In this document: piece after piece, positions 24,165 through 32,878 of the stretch
Layout: the number at the start of each line of letters is the position of its first letter
Numbering within the stretch: position 1 is the stretch's first letter
From: Moheibacter sp035515075
GTDB lineage: Bacteria; Bacteroidota; Bacteroidia; Flavobacteriales; Weeksellaceae
Assembly (NCBI GenBank): GCA_035515075.1
Contig: DATJBZ010000020.1
Coordinates: 1 to 33,781, forward strand
Direction of reading: 5' to 3'
Length of the DNA: 33,781 nt
Notes under the pieces: model-generated
Told to the model about the DNA's origin: nothing
The model's database searches: none
The model's input: only the letters and a program-made list of their open reading frames with translations
Program-made: the position numbers and the translations under genes

Positions 24165-24647
24165 TTACATGAATATCGCTTTCATCAAACGATTTTTATC
24201 ATTGAAACTCTCTTCCAAAGAAATCATCGACTCGGTTCTCAACACATCTTCGATTTCATCGATCTGCAGGATCAAATCCTTGGCATGGCTGGTGTCTCTC
24301 GCCCTAATTTTACAAAATATATTGTATTTACCTGCCACGATGTGCGCTACAGTCACGTTGGGAATTTTGTACAATTCTTCCAAAACATGTTGAATTTTAT
24401 TGGTTTTGGTCAACAACAAACCCAAATACGCCACAAACTGATAGCCCATTTTGTCATAATCGGTAATCAAAGTTGTGCCTTTAATGATGCCTGCTTCTTC
24501 CATTTTTTTGACACGAACATGGATGGTTCCTGCAGAAACATTCATTTTTTTCGCAATTTCAGTAAAGGGCAAACGCGTATTCTCGATCAAATACATGAGA
24601 ATGGTTTTGTCTATTTCATCAATTTCATTGTTTACTTTCATTCTCAT
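24165..24647 (-). CDS. Lrp/AsnC-family transcriptional regulator
   Basis: A 160-residue regulator. The N-terminal HTH (about 8-60) reads IDKTILMYLIENTRLPFTEIA with recognition helix SAGTIHVRVKKMEEAGII. The C-terminal RAM domain (about 75-145) shows AHIVAGKYNIFCKIRARD, which binds amino acids and mediates assembly in this family. Length is typical. The regulated genes are unknown. An internal ATG two codons later is an equally good start. Confidence 0.93.
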   Translation of the reverse strand: MRMKVNNEIDEIDKTILMYLIENTRLPFTEIAKKMNVSAGTIHVRVKKMEEAGIIKGTTLITDYDKMGYQFVAYLGLLLTKTNKIQHVLEELYKIPNVTVAHIVAGKYNIFCKIRARDTSHAKDLILQIDEIEDVLRTESMISLEESFNDKNRLMKAIFM

Positions 24648-24725
24648 ATTCTATTTTTTCATTCATCATTTTGTAATTTTTAAGCTTGCTCAATTCCAAT
24701 GAAAACAAGCACCACTTTCGCAAGA

Positions 24726-27700
24726 TCATTTGAAACGAACCAAACCGTTTTTGAGCGGTGGTCGATTGATTTTGGATTGAGATTGGGGTTTTTCTTGGAT
24801 GGAATCATTTTTGTTCAACCATTCCGTATCGGCTGAACTTTGCACCGAATCCTGTATGGCCGAAGGCTGCAATAAAATGCTTCCTGGTTTTTCTTCTGTT
24901 TCTTTTGTCAATTTTCTTGACGGATTTTCTCTTTTCTTTTTGAAAATTTCTGATGCATGGTCAAAAGAGGTTTTGTAGGTAATTCCCCCACCGAAACTTT
25001 GGAAATTCCCTGCACTTCCAAAATTCTGAACCCCAAAATTGGTAGGACGCGTGAAGAAATTCACTACGATGCCTTTGTCCATCATCGACGAAATGTCCCA
25101 TTCGATTTCCGCTTCTCCAGTCGTCGTTTCATTCGAATAGCCACCGCCAACAGGTACACCAACCGCACCATTGAAAGTCCATCTTGGACTCAAATCTACT
25201 TTCATATTGCCTTTGAAAATATCAGACGTTCCACTCATCGCAGAACCTGTCACATAATCCATACCGATGGAAACACCTCCGCCTGCAATCAAAGAGTTGA
25301 TGATGCCCCCCAATTGTTTCAAAGCAATGCCCGCTCCAGTTGAAGTAGCTCCTGCTGTCAAAACCGCATCGGTGTCTGTCATGAATTGACCAAACAACAA
25401 TACCGCCCCAAACTGAATCATTTTGTCATCAGGATCCAAATTGAATTTGTAATCGATCAATGATTGAATATCCGCTCCTCCTTTGGGAATGCTCAAAGTA
25501 AAATCCATTTGCGGATTGGCCAAGGATTCACTGATTACAATGCCCAAAATCACATCATAACTCTGGCTGTAACCTGCGCCCAAAAACTCGCCCACATTCG
25601 AAACCGTTTTTTCGAAATTGGCAGTAATGTCCATGGTCGCATCAAATGCTCCACCACCCGTCCAAGCCACAAAACTGCCTGGTTTGATGTCAAAATCTCG
25701 GTTCAATAAAGGAACTTGTCTGAACTCGTATTTTCCATAATCCAAAGTATAAACGCCATCCAATGACATCGCACCTGCACGATTCAGTTTGAATTTCAAA
25801 CTTTCTGTAGAACCATTCGCCGTCACCATGTCCCCAGAAGTTGGGTCAAAAATCAAATTGACATTGGTTCCTGCTGTTGCTTTGATGTCCAAATCAATGT
25901 TCATCCCTGTGGGACCCAAATCTGTTGCATGGTCATGTGCTTCTGGAATGAAACGCACCAATTTATTTTCGGATTCTACTTTGGTCGCCCCGGTATTGAT
26001 CGTAAACTCTGAACCATCGTTCACAATCGCTTTGGCAGAAATATCCAAACGCTCTGGCGGACCAAACAATTCGAATGCTCCTTGCCCAAACACACGGCCA
26101 TAAAACAATTCATTGTTGGACATTTTGGTATCCAAAACCAAAAGGTTTGGGGTGTTGAACGACAAGTTCAGGAACCATGAAGCAAAGTCTCTGAAAAGCA
26201 ATTGCCCAACCACTTCTCCTTTGGTGTTGTATTTTGTATCTCTGAAATTCAATCCATTCAAAGCGATGGAACCTTGTTCACCATTTTTCTTAGCGACTGG
26301 AACGGTATTGACACCATCAAATGAATAATCCACATTCAAGAAATCTACCCTAAAGCCCAAATCTCTCAAATCCAACATTCCATTGAAATCAGGTGATTCG
26401 ACAGGCCCTGAAAAGTTCATGTTGCCCGAAACCATGCCGCGTACATTGCTCATCGCTGCCGACAAAAAGCTTTCAACAAAATTGAAGTTCAAATCGTCCA
26501 AACTCGCCGCCATATTGATTTCTGGCTTTTCTGGTTTGTTGTCGATGAAGCCGCTGGCATACAAGACTTGCACTTGTTTTTGCTCCAAATACAATTCCAA
26601 ATCAAAGACATTCTCATTGACGTTGTACACCCCATTGAGACTCAAATCACCCAAACCGTAATCGTTCAAGCCCAATTCATTGATTTTTAATTGCATCAAA
26701 GGTTTCAGTTCATCTTTGGTCCGAAGGATGTCGATTTCACCATTGGCAATTCCATCGATTTTCAATTCGCCCAACAAACCTTTAGGAATGATGTTCGCCA
26801 AAACCAATTGTTCCAAATCGGCATTCAACTTATAATTCAATGGACTTTCAAAGTAACCATCCAACAACAAGCGCTGGTCGCCAGACTCCAATGTCAAATG
26901 CTGTAATTCGTAATAATTCTTATCAAAGTTGATGATGGCACGGTTCGAATCGGGATTGTTTTCTGGATTCAAATGCCAATAATTGTCATCGACTAAAATC
27001 GTTGATGGTGAAAAACCAAATACCAAATTTTGGTCTTCGTTCATGGTTTGAAACAAATTCAAATCAAAAGTAACTGGAAACTCTTTGCCCAATTTGAAAT
27101 TGGTACTCATCAACAATGAATCCTGAATCGGCGTCGTATGAATGCCCACATCGTACAACATCGTTCCTTTGGCCGACAAACTGTCACTGCGCAAATAAAT
27201 CTGTTCGCCTTCCTTGGACGTATCGATGTTGATCAACGGATTGTACACATTGAATCCATCATAGCCAATGCCCGTCGAACTCAACTCTGCCATCAAATTG
27301 TTGGTGCTCGTGTCCACAAATCCATCGACAATCGTTCCTGAAGCAATTTCAATCCGCTCATCCAATAGACTCAACAAATCTTGGCCAAATTCAAAATAAA
27401 AACTGAATTGTTGGTTGGGCGAAACTTCTTTCGGCGTATAGGTCAACAGCGCACTACTTCCCAAAGTATTGGCCACAGCATCGGGCAATTCGCTCAATTT
27501 GTAAGTACCCACCACTTCTCCTTTCAAATAACCAGGAACATCCAATTCCAATCGGCTTCTGTCATCTGTTTTGGAAGAGATGATGTGCGCATGCGCAATG
27601 TTCACCGTGTCTTTTTTGGAAGTAAAATATACCTCATCCATTTCCAATGAACCGATGAAATCATCAATTTCACTGAAATAGAAATCTCCTTCGATATTGG

Positions 27701-29324
27701 CCTTCACATGGGCATTCAGTTCTTTGGTCACCCCCAAATAATCCAAATTCAAATGGTCAATTTGGGATGTAAAATCCAAATGAAACGGTTGTTTTGAAAA
27801 ATCAAACAAGCCATCATAATTCGCTTTCAACTGTGGATCATTGATCGACAAATAGCCTTTGAATTGCTCCTTCTCCACCCGTCCATTCACCACAACGCGG
27901 TTGAATCGTTTGCCCAACAAATCCAAATACGCCAAATTCCCATCGGCCTTGATTTTCAATTGTTTCATGTCCGTTCCACTTCCTGTGAAATCCAAACGTC
28001 CACTCACCAAGCCCAATTCATCGACTTCGACAATTTGTTTCAAGTTGATATCAGAAGCAATCACATTCCCACTGTATTTCAAATGGTTTCGGTAATCTGC
28101 TAAATTCACTTGTAAATCCGCATCTCCCAAAGCGGTGATCACATAAGCGTTCACGGCAATTTCATCAGGATCCATAGCGAAATTCCCTTTGTAATCCATC
28201 GTCCCAAATCGGTTCACAAAATCTGGAATGGTTTCACCGATAAAACTCGGCAAAGCATGCACCAAATCGATGTAAGAAGTTTTGGCTTTGATTGCATTTC
28301 CTTGCAATACGATTTTATCGCCATCCGTCATGTGCTGCAAAAACAACTCATCCGCCGCAATGTACGCACCATTGCCGACCAATTGCAAATCTTTGAAGAC
28401 CAAATTTTCTAAAGTTCCAGAAGCCAAGCCCATGATGCCAAATTCAGTATTTTTATCAAAATCTTTGACGAAATAACGGATGTCTTTGAGGTTTACTTTT
28501 GAATTTTCTTCCAAAGCCAAGTCCCAATTGACCTTGCTCTCAAAAGCGGCCATATCAGCCGATTCAGCAAAAGAAAATACCAAATGTCCTGTCAAATCAG
28601 AATCCTCGGTTTTAATTTTTAACGCATCAAATCGCATTTCCTGATCTGAGAGATGAAAGTTGGCTGCAATTTGATCGATGACATACAATTCGTCTCTGCG
28701 CAGGGTTTCAAAATTCAATTCTTTCAATTCCGCCCAAATGTCATCGTTTTCCAATTTGAAATTGTCCACTTTCAAATTCAACTTTTTCGCATCCACCCAA
28801 TTTTGTTCGGAAGCTTCTAGGTTTTCATTTCGGATCAACAATTCACCTTGTACAATTTGCACCACACCGTGCAAACGAAAATCTGATTTTGATTTTTCTT
28901 CTTCACTTGCAAAACGGTCGAGCAATTGAATGAAATTACTGATGCTATCGCCTGAGTAAGTTATGATTTTAATTTTGGGTTCGTACAAATTTAATTTTCG
29001 AATTTTGATGCGGTCGGATTCCATGATCAAATTCGTCAAACTCAATTTGGCCTGCAATCTTGGAATGTTGATGAACTCCAAACCATGGTCATCTTTGGTA
29101 GAAACGCCGTACAGATTGACATCGCCAAAAAACTCGATGCTCAAACGATCGACTGAGATTTCAGTGCCAAAAGTTTGGTTCAGCTCCTCAATGACATAAT
29201 GCGCGATTTTGGTTTGTACGGAAGGAATTTGGATCGAAATCATGACCACCAACATCAGTGAAAGTAACCCAATAATGGGCAACATGACAACTCTTCCAAT
29301 ACGTCTTAATAATTTCAAGTTCAA
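24726..29324 (-). CDS. tamB: TamB-like translocation/assembly or lipid-transport protein
   Basis: A 1532-residue envelope protein of the TamB/AsmA-like superfamily. It has one N-terminal membrane anchor (about 14-35), then an AsmA-like start (VDRLSIEFFGDVNLYGV), a very long beta-rich region expected to form a hydrophobic groove spanning the periplasm, and a C-terminal TamB/DUF490 domain (about 1100-1440). The last 80 residues are polar and look disordered. Such proteins take part in outer-membrane protein insertion or phospholipid transport. The start is TTG at 29324; a TTG at 29318 is also possible. The ATG at 29285 would remove the basic residues before the anchor. Divergent from tsaD; no TamA-like gene is adjacent. 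Confidence 0.9.
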   Translation of the reverse strand: MNLKLLRRIGRVVMLPIIGLLSLMLVVMISIQIPSVQTKIAHYVIEELNQTFGTEISVDRLSIEFFGDVNLYGVSTKDDHGLEFINIPRLQAKLSLTNLIMESDRIKIRKLNLYEPKIKIITYSGDSISNFIQLLDRFASEEEKSKSDFRLHGVVQIVQGELLIRNENLEASEQNWVDAKKLNLKVDNFKLENDDIWAELKELNFETLRRDELYVIDQIAANFHLSDQEMRFDALKIKTEDSDLTGHLVFSFAESADMAAFESKVNWDLALEENSKVNLKDIRYFVKDFDKNTEFGIMGLASGTLENLVFKDLQLVGNGAYIAADELFLQHMTDGDKIVLQGNAIKAKTSYIDLVHALPSFIGETIPDFVNRFGTMDYKGNFAMDPDEIAVNAYVITALGDADLQVNLADYRNHLKYSGNVIASDINLKQIVEVDELGLVSGRLDFTGSGTDMKQLKIKADGNLAYLDLLGKRFNRVVVNGRVEKEQFKGYLSINDPQLKANYDGLFDFSKQPFHLDFTSQIDHLNLDYLGVTKELNAHVKANIEGDFYFSEIDDFIGSLEMDEVYFTSKKDTVNIAHAHIISSKTDDRSRLELDVPGYLKGEVVGTYKLSELPDAVANTLGSSALLTYTPKEVSPNQQFSFYFEFGQDLLSLLDERIEIASGTIVDGFVDTSTNNLMAELSSTGIGYDGFNVYNPLINIDTSKEGEQIYLRSDSLSAKGTMLYDVGIHTTPIQDSLLMSTNFKLGKEFPVTFDLNLFQTMNEDQNLVFGFSPSTILVDDNYWHLNPENNPDSNRAIINFDKNYYELQHLTLESGDQRLLLDGYFESPLNYKLNADLEQLVLANIIPKGLLGELKIDGIANGEIDILRTKDELKPLMQLKINELGLNDYGLGDLSLNGVYNVNENVFDLELYLEQKQVQVLYASGFIDNKPEKPEINMAASLDDLNFNFVESFLSAAMSNVRGMVSGNMNFSGPVESPDFNGMLDLRDLGFRVDFLNVDYSFDGVNTVPVAKKNGEQGSIALNGLNFRDTKYNTKGEVVGQLLFRDFASWFLNLSFNTPNLLVLDTKMSNNELFYGRVFGQGAFELFGPPERLDISAKAIVNDGSEFTINTGATKVESENKLVRFIPEAHDHATDLGPTGMNIDLDIKATAGTNVNLIFDPTSGDMVTANGSTESLKFKLNRAGAMSLDGVYTLDYGKYEFRQVPLLNRDFDIKPGSFVAWTGGGAFDATMDITANFEKTVSNVGEFLGAGYSQSYDVILGIVISESLANPQMDFTLSIPKGGADIQSLIDYKFNLDPDDKMIQFGAVLLFGQFMTDTDAVLTAGATSTGAGIALKQLGGIINSLIAGGGVSIGMDYVTGSAMSGTSDIFKGNMKVDLSPRWTFNGAVGVPVGGGYSNETTTGEAEIEWDISSMMDKGIVVNFFTRPTNFGVQNFGSAGNFQSFGGGITYKTSFDHASEIFKKKRENPSRKLTKETEEKPGSILLQPSAIQDSVQSSADTEWLNKNDSIQEKPQSQSKINRPPLKNGLVRFK

Positions 29325-29338
29325 AATTCCGATATTTG

Positions 29339-29352
29339 CCGTAAAATTACGG
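29339..29352. promoter_or_regulatory. Short palindrome in the tamB/tsaD divergent promoter region
   Basis: CCGTAAAATTACGG is an inverted repeat of 6-bp arms in the 56-bp gap between the divergent starts. It could be an operator or chance. Confidence 0.3.
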
Positions 29353-29380
29353 GTAATTAATCAAATACAAATCAATATCA

Positions 29381-30400
29381 ATGAGTGATTTTCCAATCCT
29401 TCTCGGAATTGAATCTTCCTGTGATGACACCGGCGCTGCCATCATCCAAAATGGAAAAATTCTATCCAACGTCATTGCCAATCAAAAAATACACCAAAAA
29501 TATGGTGGCGTTGTCCCTGAATTGGCCTCGCGTGCGCACCAACAGAACATCGTTCCAGTGGTCAGTGAAGCCATCCAACAAGCCGGTATATCCCGCGATC
29601 AAATCGCTGCGATTGCTTTTACGAGAGGGCCAGGCTTATTGGGTTCACTCTTGGTCGGCAACAGCTTTTCAAAATCTCTGAGTATGGCGCTGAACATTCC
29701 TTTGATTGAAATCAACCACATGCACGCGCACATTTTGGCGCACTTCATCGAAGATGCCAATGCACAAAAACCGACTTTTCCCTTTTTGTGTTTAACGGTG
29801 AGTGGCGGCCATACCCAGATCGTCAAAGTATCCCATTATTTTGAGATGGAAGTTTTGGGCGAAACCATTGATGACGCTGCTGGAGAAGCTTTTGATAAAA
29901 GTGGAAAGATTTTGGGATTGAATTATCCCGCGGGTCCGATCATCGATCAGTTGGCACAAACAGGTGATCCTGAAAAATTCAAATTCTCCAAACCCAAAGT
30001 GGATGAGTTGAACTTCAGTTTCAGCGGATTGAAAACCAGCATTCTGTATTTTGTTCAAAATCAAACCCAAAAAAACGAACATTTCGTCCAAGAAAATCTG
30101 AATGATTTGTGTGCGTCGATCCAAAAAACCATCGTCGACATTTTATTGGACAAACTAATGAAAGCAGCCAAAAAAACAGGCATTCGACAATTGGCAATTG
30201 CGGGTGGCGTTTCGGCCAATTCTGAAATTCGAAAAAGATTGAAAGATTTGGAAAGCCAAGGCGATTGGCAAATTTTCATCCCGAAATTTGAATACACCAC
30301 AGACAACGCCGCCATGATTGCCATGGCAGGACAATTGAAATTGGAACAACAACAATTCACTGATTTGGATGCCAGATCAGTCAGCAAATACTTGATTTAA
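29381..30400 (+). CDS. tsaD: tRNA N6-adenosine threonylcarbamoyltransferase
   Basis: A 339-residue Kae1/TsaD enzyme that transfers the threonylcarbamoyl group to A37 of tRNA. ESSCDDT at the N-terminus, iron-binding HMHAH (H113 and H117), SGGHTQ, the GEAFDK segment, GGVSANSEIR and TDNAAMIA (metal Asp) are all present. Length is typical. It overlaps rsmE by one base (TAATG). It works with the tsaE product encoded at 15473. Confidence 0.98.
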   Translation: MSDFPILLGIESSCDDTGAAIIQNGKILSNVIANQKIHQKYGGVVPELASRAHQQNIVPVVSEAIQQAGISRDQIAAIAFTRGPGLLGSLLVGNSFSKSLSMALNIPLIEINHMHAHILAHFIEDANAQKPTFPFLCLTVSGGHTQIVKVSHYFEMEVLGETIDDAAGEAFDKSGKILGLNYPAGPIIDQLAQTGDPEKFKFSKPKVDELNFSFSGLKTSILYFVQNQTQKNEHFVQENLNDLCASIQKTIVDILLDKLMKAAKKTGIRQLAIAGGVSANSEIRKRLKDLESQGDWQIFIPKFEYTTDNAAMIAMAGQLKLEQQQFTDLDARSVSKYLI

Positions 30401-31104
30401 TGCAGTTATACATCGGAGAAATTCAGGACAAAACGGCCGTTCTTTTGGAAGAAGAAAGCCGACATTTTTCAAAAGTGACGCGAGGAAAAATCGGTCAAAC
30501 TATTTTGGTCACCGACGGAAAAGGAAAAATCGGTCAAGGAAAAGTGACGGAAATCCACAACAAATATACCGTAGTGGAGATAGAGGAATGGTTAGAAAAT
30601 CAAGAAAAAAGAAATTTCCATTTGCATGTGGCCATTGCGCCAACAAAAAACATGGATCGTTTGGAGTTCTTCTTAGAAAAAGCGACAGAAATGGGCATTG
30701 ATGAAATTACTTTGTTGAAAACCTTCCATTCTGAAAGGAAAAACATCAAATGGGAACGTTGTGAAAAAATCATTCATGCCGCTTGCAAACAATCTTTGAA
30801 GGCCAACTTCCCTATCCTCCATGATTTGACGCCCTTTCATGAATTCATCCAAAAAGAACAACAAGCTACAGCACTCATCGCGCACTGTCATCCAGATTTT
30901 GAACGCGTTCATTTCAAAGAAATTGAACAAAAAAACACCGATTATTTGATTTTAATTGGTCCAGAAGGCGATTTTTCAAAAGAAGAAATTGAAATGGCGA
31001 CCGAAAAAGGCTTCAAAGGAATTTCATTGGGCAACCAACGATTGCGCACAGAAACGGCTGCTTTGAATGCAGTTTTTGCAGTGAATTGGCTCAATCAATC
31101 GTGA
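30400..31104 (+). CDS. rsmE: 16S rRNA m3U1498 methyltransferase
   Basis: A 234-residue SPOUT methyltransferase modifying U1498 of 16S rRNA. An N-terminal PUA-like domain (HFSKVTRGKIGQ) precedes the knotted catalytic domain with PTKNMDRLEFFLEKATEMGI, LIGPEGDFSKEEI and LGNQRLRTETAA, the SAM-binding knot. Length is normal. Its ATG overlaps the tsaD stop. Confidence 0.96.
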   Translation: MQLYIGEIQDKTAVLLEEESRHFSKVTRGKIGQTILVTDGKGKIGQGKVTEIHNKYTVVEIEEWLENQEKRNFHLHVAIAPTKNMDRLEFFLEKATEMGIDEITLLKTFHSERKNIKWERCEKIIHAACKQSLKANFPILHDLTPFHEFIQKEQQATALIAHCHPDFERVHFKEIEQKNTDYLILIGPEGDFSKEEIEMATEKGFKGISLGNQRLRTETAALNAVFAVNWLNQS

Positions 31105-31199
31105 CTCAATCGACAGCAATTCATTAATAACGAATGGATTGCACCCAAACAAAAATCCCTATTTTTAACTTAAATCAAGGAATTGGCAAGTTTTTCGAC

Positions 31200-31207
31200 T
31201 ACTTTTG
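31200..31207 (+). promoter_or_regulatory. Possible -7 box for the YceI gene
   Basis: TACTTTTG matches TAnnTTTG, 50 bases upstream of the ATG. No convincing -33 box is seen. Confidence 0.35.
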
Positions 31208-31257
31208 TAATATTGCTATTGAAATTCAATAATTATCCATCTTTAAATTCAATACAC

Positions 31258-31827
31258 ATGAAAAAAACTTTGTCCTTATTGACGATGCTCATCCTTTCGG
31301 TGGGTGTTTTCGCACAAACTCAATGGAAAGTAGATCCTTACCATTCTTCGATCAATTTCAGCATTTCTCATTCAGGCATTAGCTTCATCAACGGGAAGTT
31401 CTTGGCTTACACAGGAAGTTTGACCACTTCAGGCGAAGCGCTAAACGATGCCAACTTTGATTTCACCATTGATGTCAACAGCATTGACACCAGTGTTGAA
31501 AACAGAGACAATCATTTGAAAAGCGCTGATTTTTTTGAAACTGAAAAGTACCCGAAAATGACCTTTAAAAGCACGAAAATATTGGCGACTGGAAAGCCCA
31601 ATCATTATTTATTGTACGGGAAATTGACAATCAAAAATGTAACCAAAGAAGTCATTTTTGATGTTCATTATGGTGGAATTGCCAAAAGTGAACAAGGAGA
31701 AAAATTGGGGATGAAAGCCAAAACGACCATCAATCGATTCGATTACAACATCAATTTTGATCCGACTGCTGCAGGGATTGGAAAAGAGGTGAACATTGTC
31801 GTTCACTTACAATTTGCGAAACAATAA
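31258..31827 (+). CDS. YceI-family periplasmic lipid-binding protein
   Basis: A 189-residue secreted protein. The ATG at 31258 gives a classical signal peptide (MKKTLSLLTMLILSVGVFAQ) with cleavage likely after AQ; the upstream in-frame TTG is not needed. The mature part is a YceI lipocalin-like barrel: WKVDPYHSSINFSISH, VDVNS-type strand IDVNSIDTSVENRD.H, DFFETEKYPKMTFKST and a C-terminal VHLQF strand. YceI proteins bind polyisoprenoid or other lipids. It stands alone between two terminators or gene ends. Confidence 0.93.
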   Translation: MKKTLSLLTMLILSVGVFAQTQWKVDPYHSSINFSISHSGISFINGKFLAYTGSLTTSGEALNDANFDFTIDVNSIDTSVENRDNHLKSADFFETEKYPKMTFKSTKILATGKPNHYLLYGKLTIKNVTKEVIFDVHYGGIAKSEQGEKLGMKAKTTINRFDYNINFDPTAAGIGKEVNIVVHLQFAKQ

Positions 31828-31847
31828 AAACACAGCCAGCGTACCAC

Positions 31848-31882
31848 AAAAAAAGCTTTTAGAAATTCTAAAAGCTTTTTTT
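31848..31882 (+). terminator. Terminator after the YceI gene
   Basis: A perfect 15-bp stem (31848-31862 with 31868-31882) has a core AAAGCTTTTAG and a run of seven T. It lies 20 bases after the stop and, being symmetric, may also serve the converging minus-strand gene ending at 31904. Confidence 0.85.
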
Positions 31883-31903
31883 ATAGGTGTTTTCTTTATT
31901 GAA

Positions 31904-32878
31904 TTATTGCCCCAAAAGCCAAGCAAAAATCAAAGGTGCAACGATCGTCGCATCAGATTCTACAATGAATTTCGGTGTATCCACGTCCAATTTTCCCCAA
32001 GTAATTTTCTCGTTAGGCACTGCACCTGAATACGATCCGTAAGAAGTAGTTGAGTCAGAAATCTGACAGAAGTACGACCAGAAAGGAACGTCTTCCCACT
32101 CCAAATCTTGGTACATCATCGGCACGACACAAATCGGGAAATCACCGGCAATTCCTCCACCAATTTGGAAGAATCCCACGCCTTTTCCACCTGAATTTTC
32201 ACGGTACCATTCGGTCAAATACACCATGTATTCAATTCCTGATTTTACCGTAGAAGCTTTCAAATTTCCTTTGATGACATTCGACGTGAAAATATTTCCA
32301 CAAGTAGAATCTTCCCAACCTGGAACGACAATCGGCAAATTTCTTTCAGCTGCAGCAATGATCCAAGAGTTTTTCGGATCGATTTCATAATATTGTTCCA
32401 AAACGCCTGAATTCACCACTTGGTACATGAATTCGTGTGGGAAATATCTTTCACCTTTTGCTTCCGCAGCATGCCAAACGTCTTCCAAATGTTTTTGCAA
32501 ACGACGAAAGGCTTCTTCTTCAGGAATGCAGGTGTCGGTAACTCGGTTGTAATGTCCATCCAACAATTCTTTTTCTTGCTCAGGTGTTAAATCACGGTAA
32601 TTTGGAACCCGTTTGTAATGTGAGTGCGCCACCAAATTCATCACATCTTCTTCCAGATTCGCTCCGGTACAAGAAATAATATCTACTTTTCCTTGACGAA
32701 TCATTTCCGCCAATGAAATTCCTAATTCTGCGGTACTCATGGCACCAGCAAGCGAAACCAGCATTTTTCCACCTTCGGTCAAATGGGTTTCGTATCCTTT
32801 CGCTGCATCTATTAAAGCAGCTGCGTTGAAGTGTCTGTAATTGTGTTCTAAAAATTGACTAACGGGTCCTTTGTTCAT
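31904..32878 (-). CDS. Deoxyhypusine-synthase-like polyamine enzyme (SpeY-like)
   Basis: A 324-residue protein of the deoxyhypusine synthase family. The NAD site (SLAGAMSTAELG), CTGANLEED, the GGGIAGDFP segment, SYGSYSGA and the catalytic Lys in ITWGKLDVD (K296, matching human Lys329) are present. Bacteria lack eIF5A; a cyanobacterial homologue, SpeY, makes homospermidine from polyamines. Coupling to arginine decarboxylase by an ATGA overlap at 32875-32878 points to a polyamine role here, probably homospermidine or spermidine formation. The exact product is not determined by sequence. Confidence 0.88.
   Translation of the reverse strand: MNKGPVSQFLEHNYRHFNAAALIDAAKGYETHLTEGGKMLVSLAGAMSTAELGISLAEMIRQGKVDIISCTGANLEEDVMNLVAHSHYKRVPNYRDLTPEQEKELLDGHYNRVTDTCIPEEEAFRRLQKHLEDVWHAAEAKGERYFPHEFMYQVVNSGVLEQYYEIDPKNSWIIAAAERNLPIVVPGWEDSTCGNIFTSNVIKGNLKASTVKSGIEYMVYLTEWYRENSGGKGVGFFQIGGGIAGDFPICVVPMMYQDLEWEDVPFWSYFCQISDSTTSYGSYSGAVPNEKITWGKLDVDTPKFIVESDATIVAPLIFAWLLGQ

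Noticed and set aside
24957..29199. Many plus-strand open frames opposite tamB
   Set aside because: They are antisense shadows of one long coding frame with clear TamB domains, and none shows a recognised motif or start context.
31136..31146. GGATTGCACCC, inverse of the end of the 41-bp repeat
   Set aside because: Only 11 bases match and the rest of the repeat is absent, so it could be chance or a decayed copy.
31183..31257. N-terminal extension of the YceI protein from a TTG
   Set aside because: The ATG at 31258 begins a standard signal peptide, and the extension would bury it behind 25 residues.
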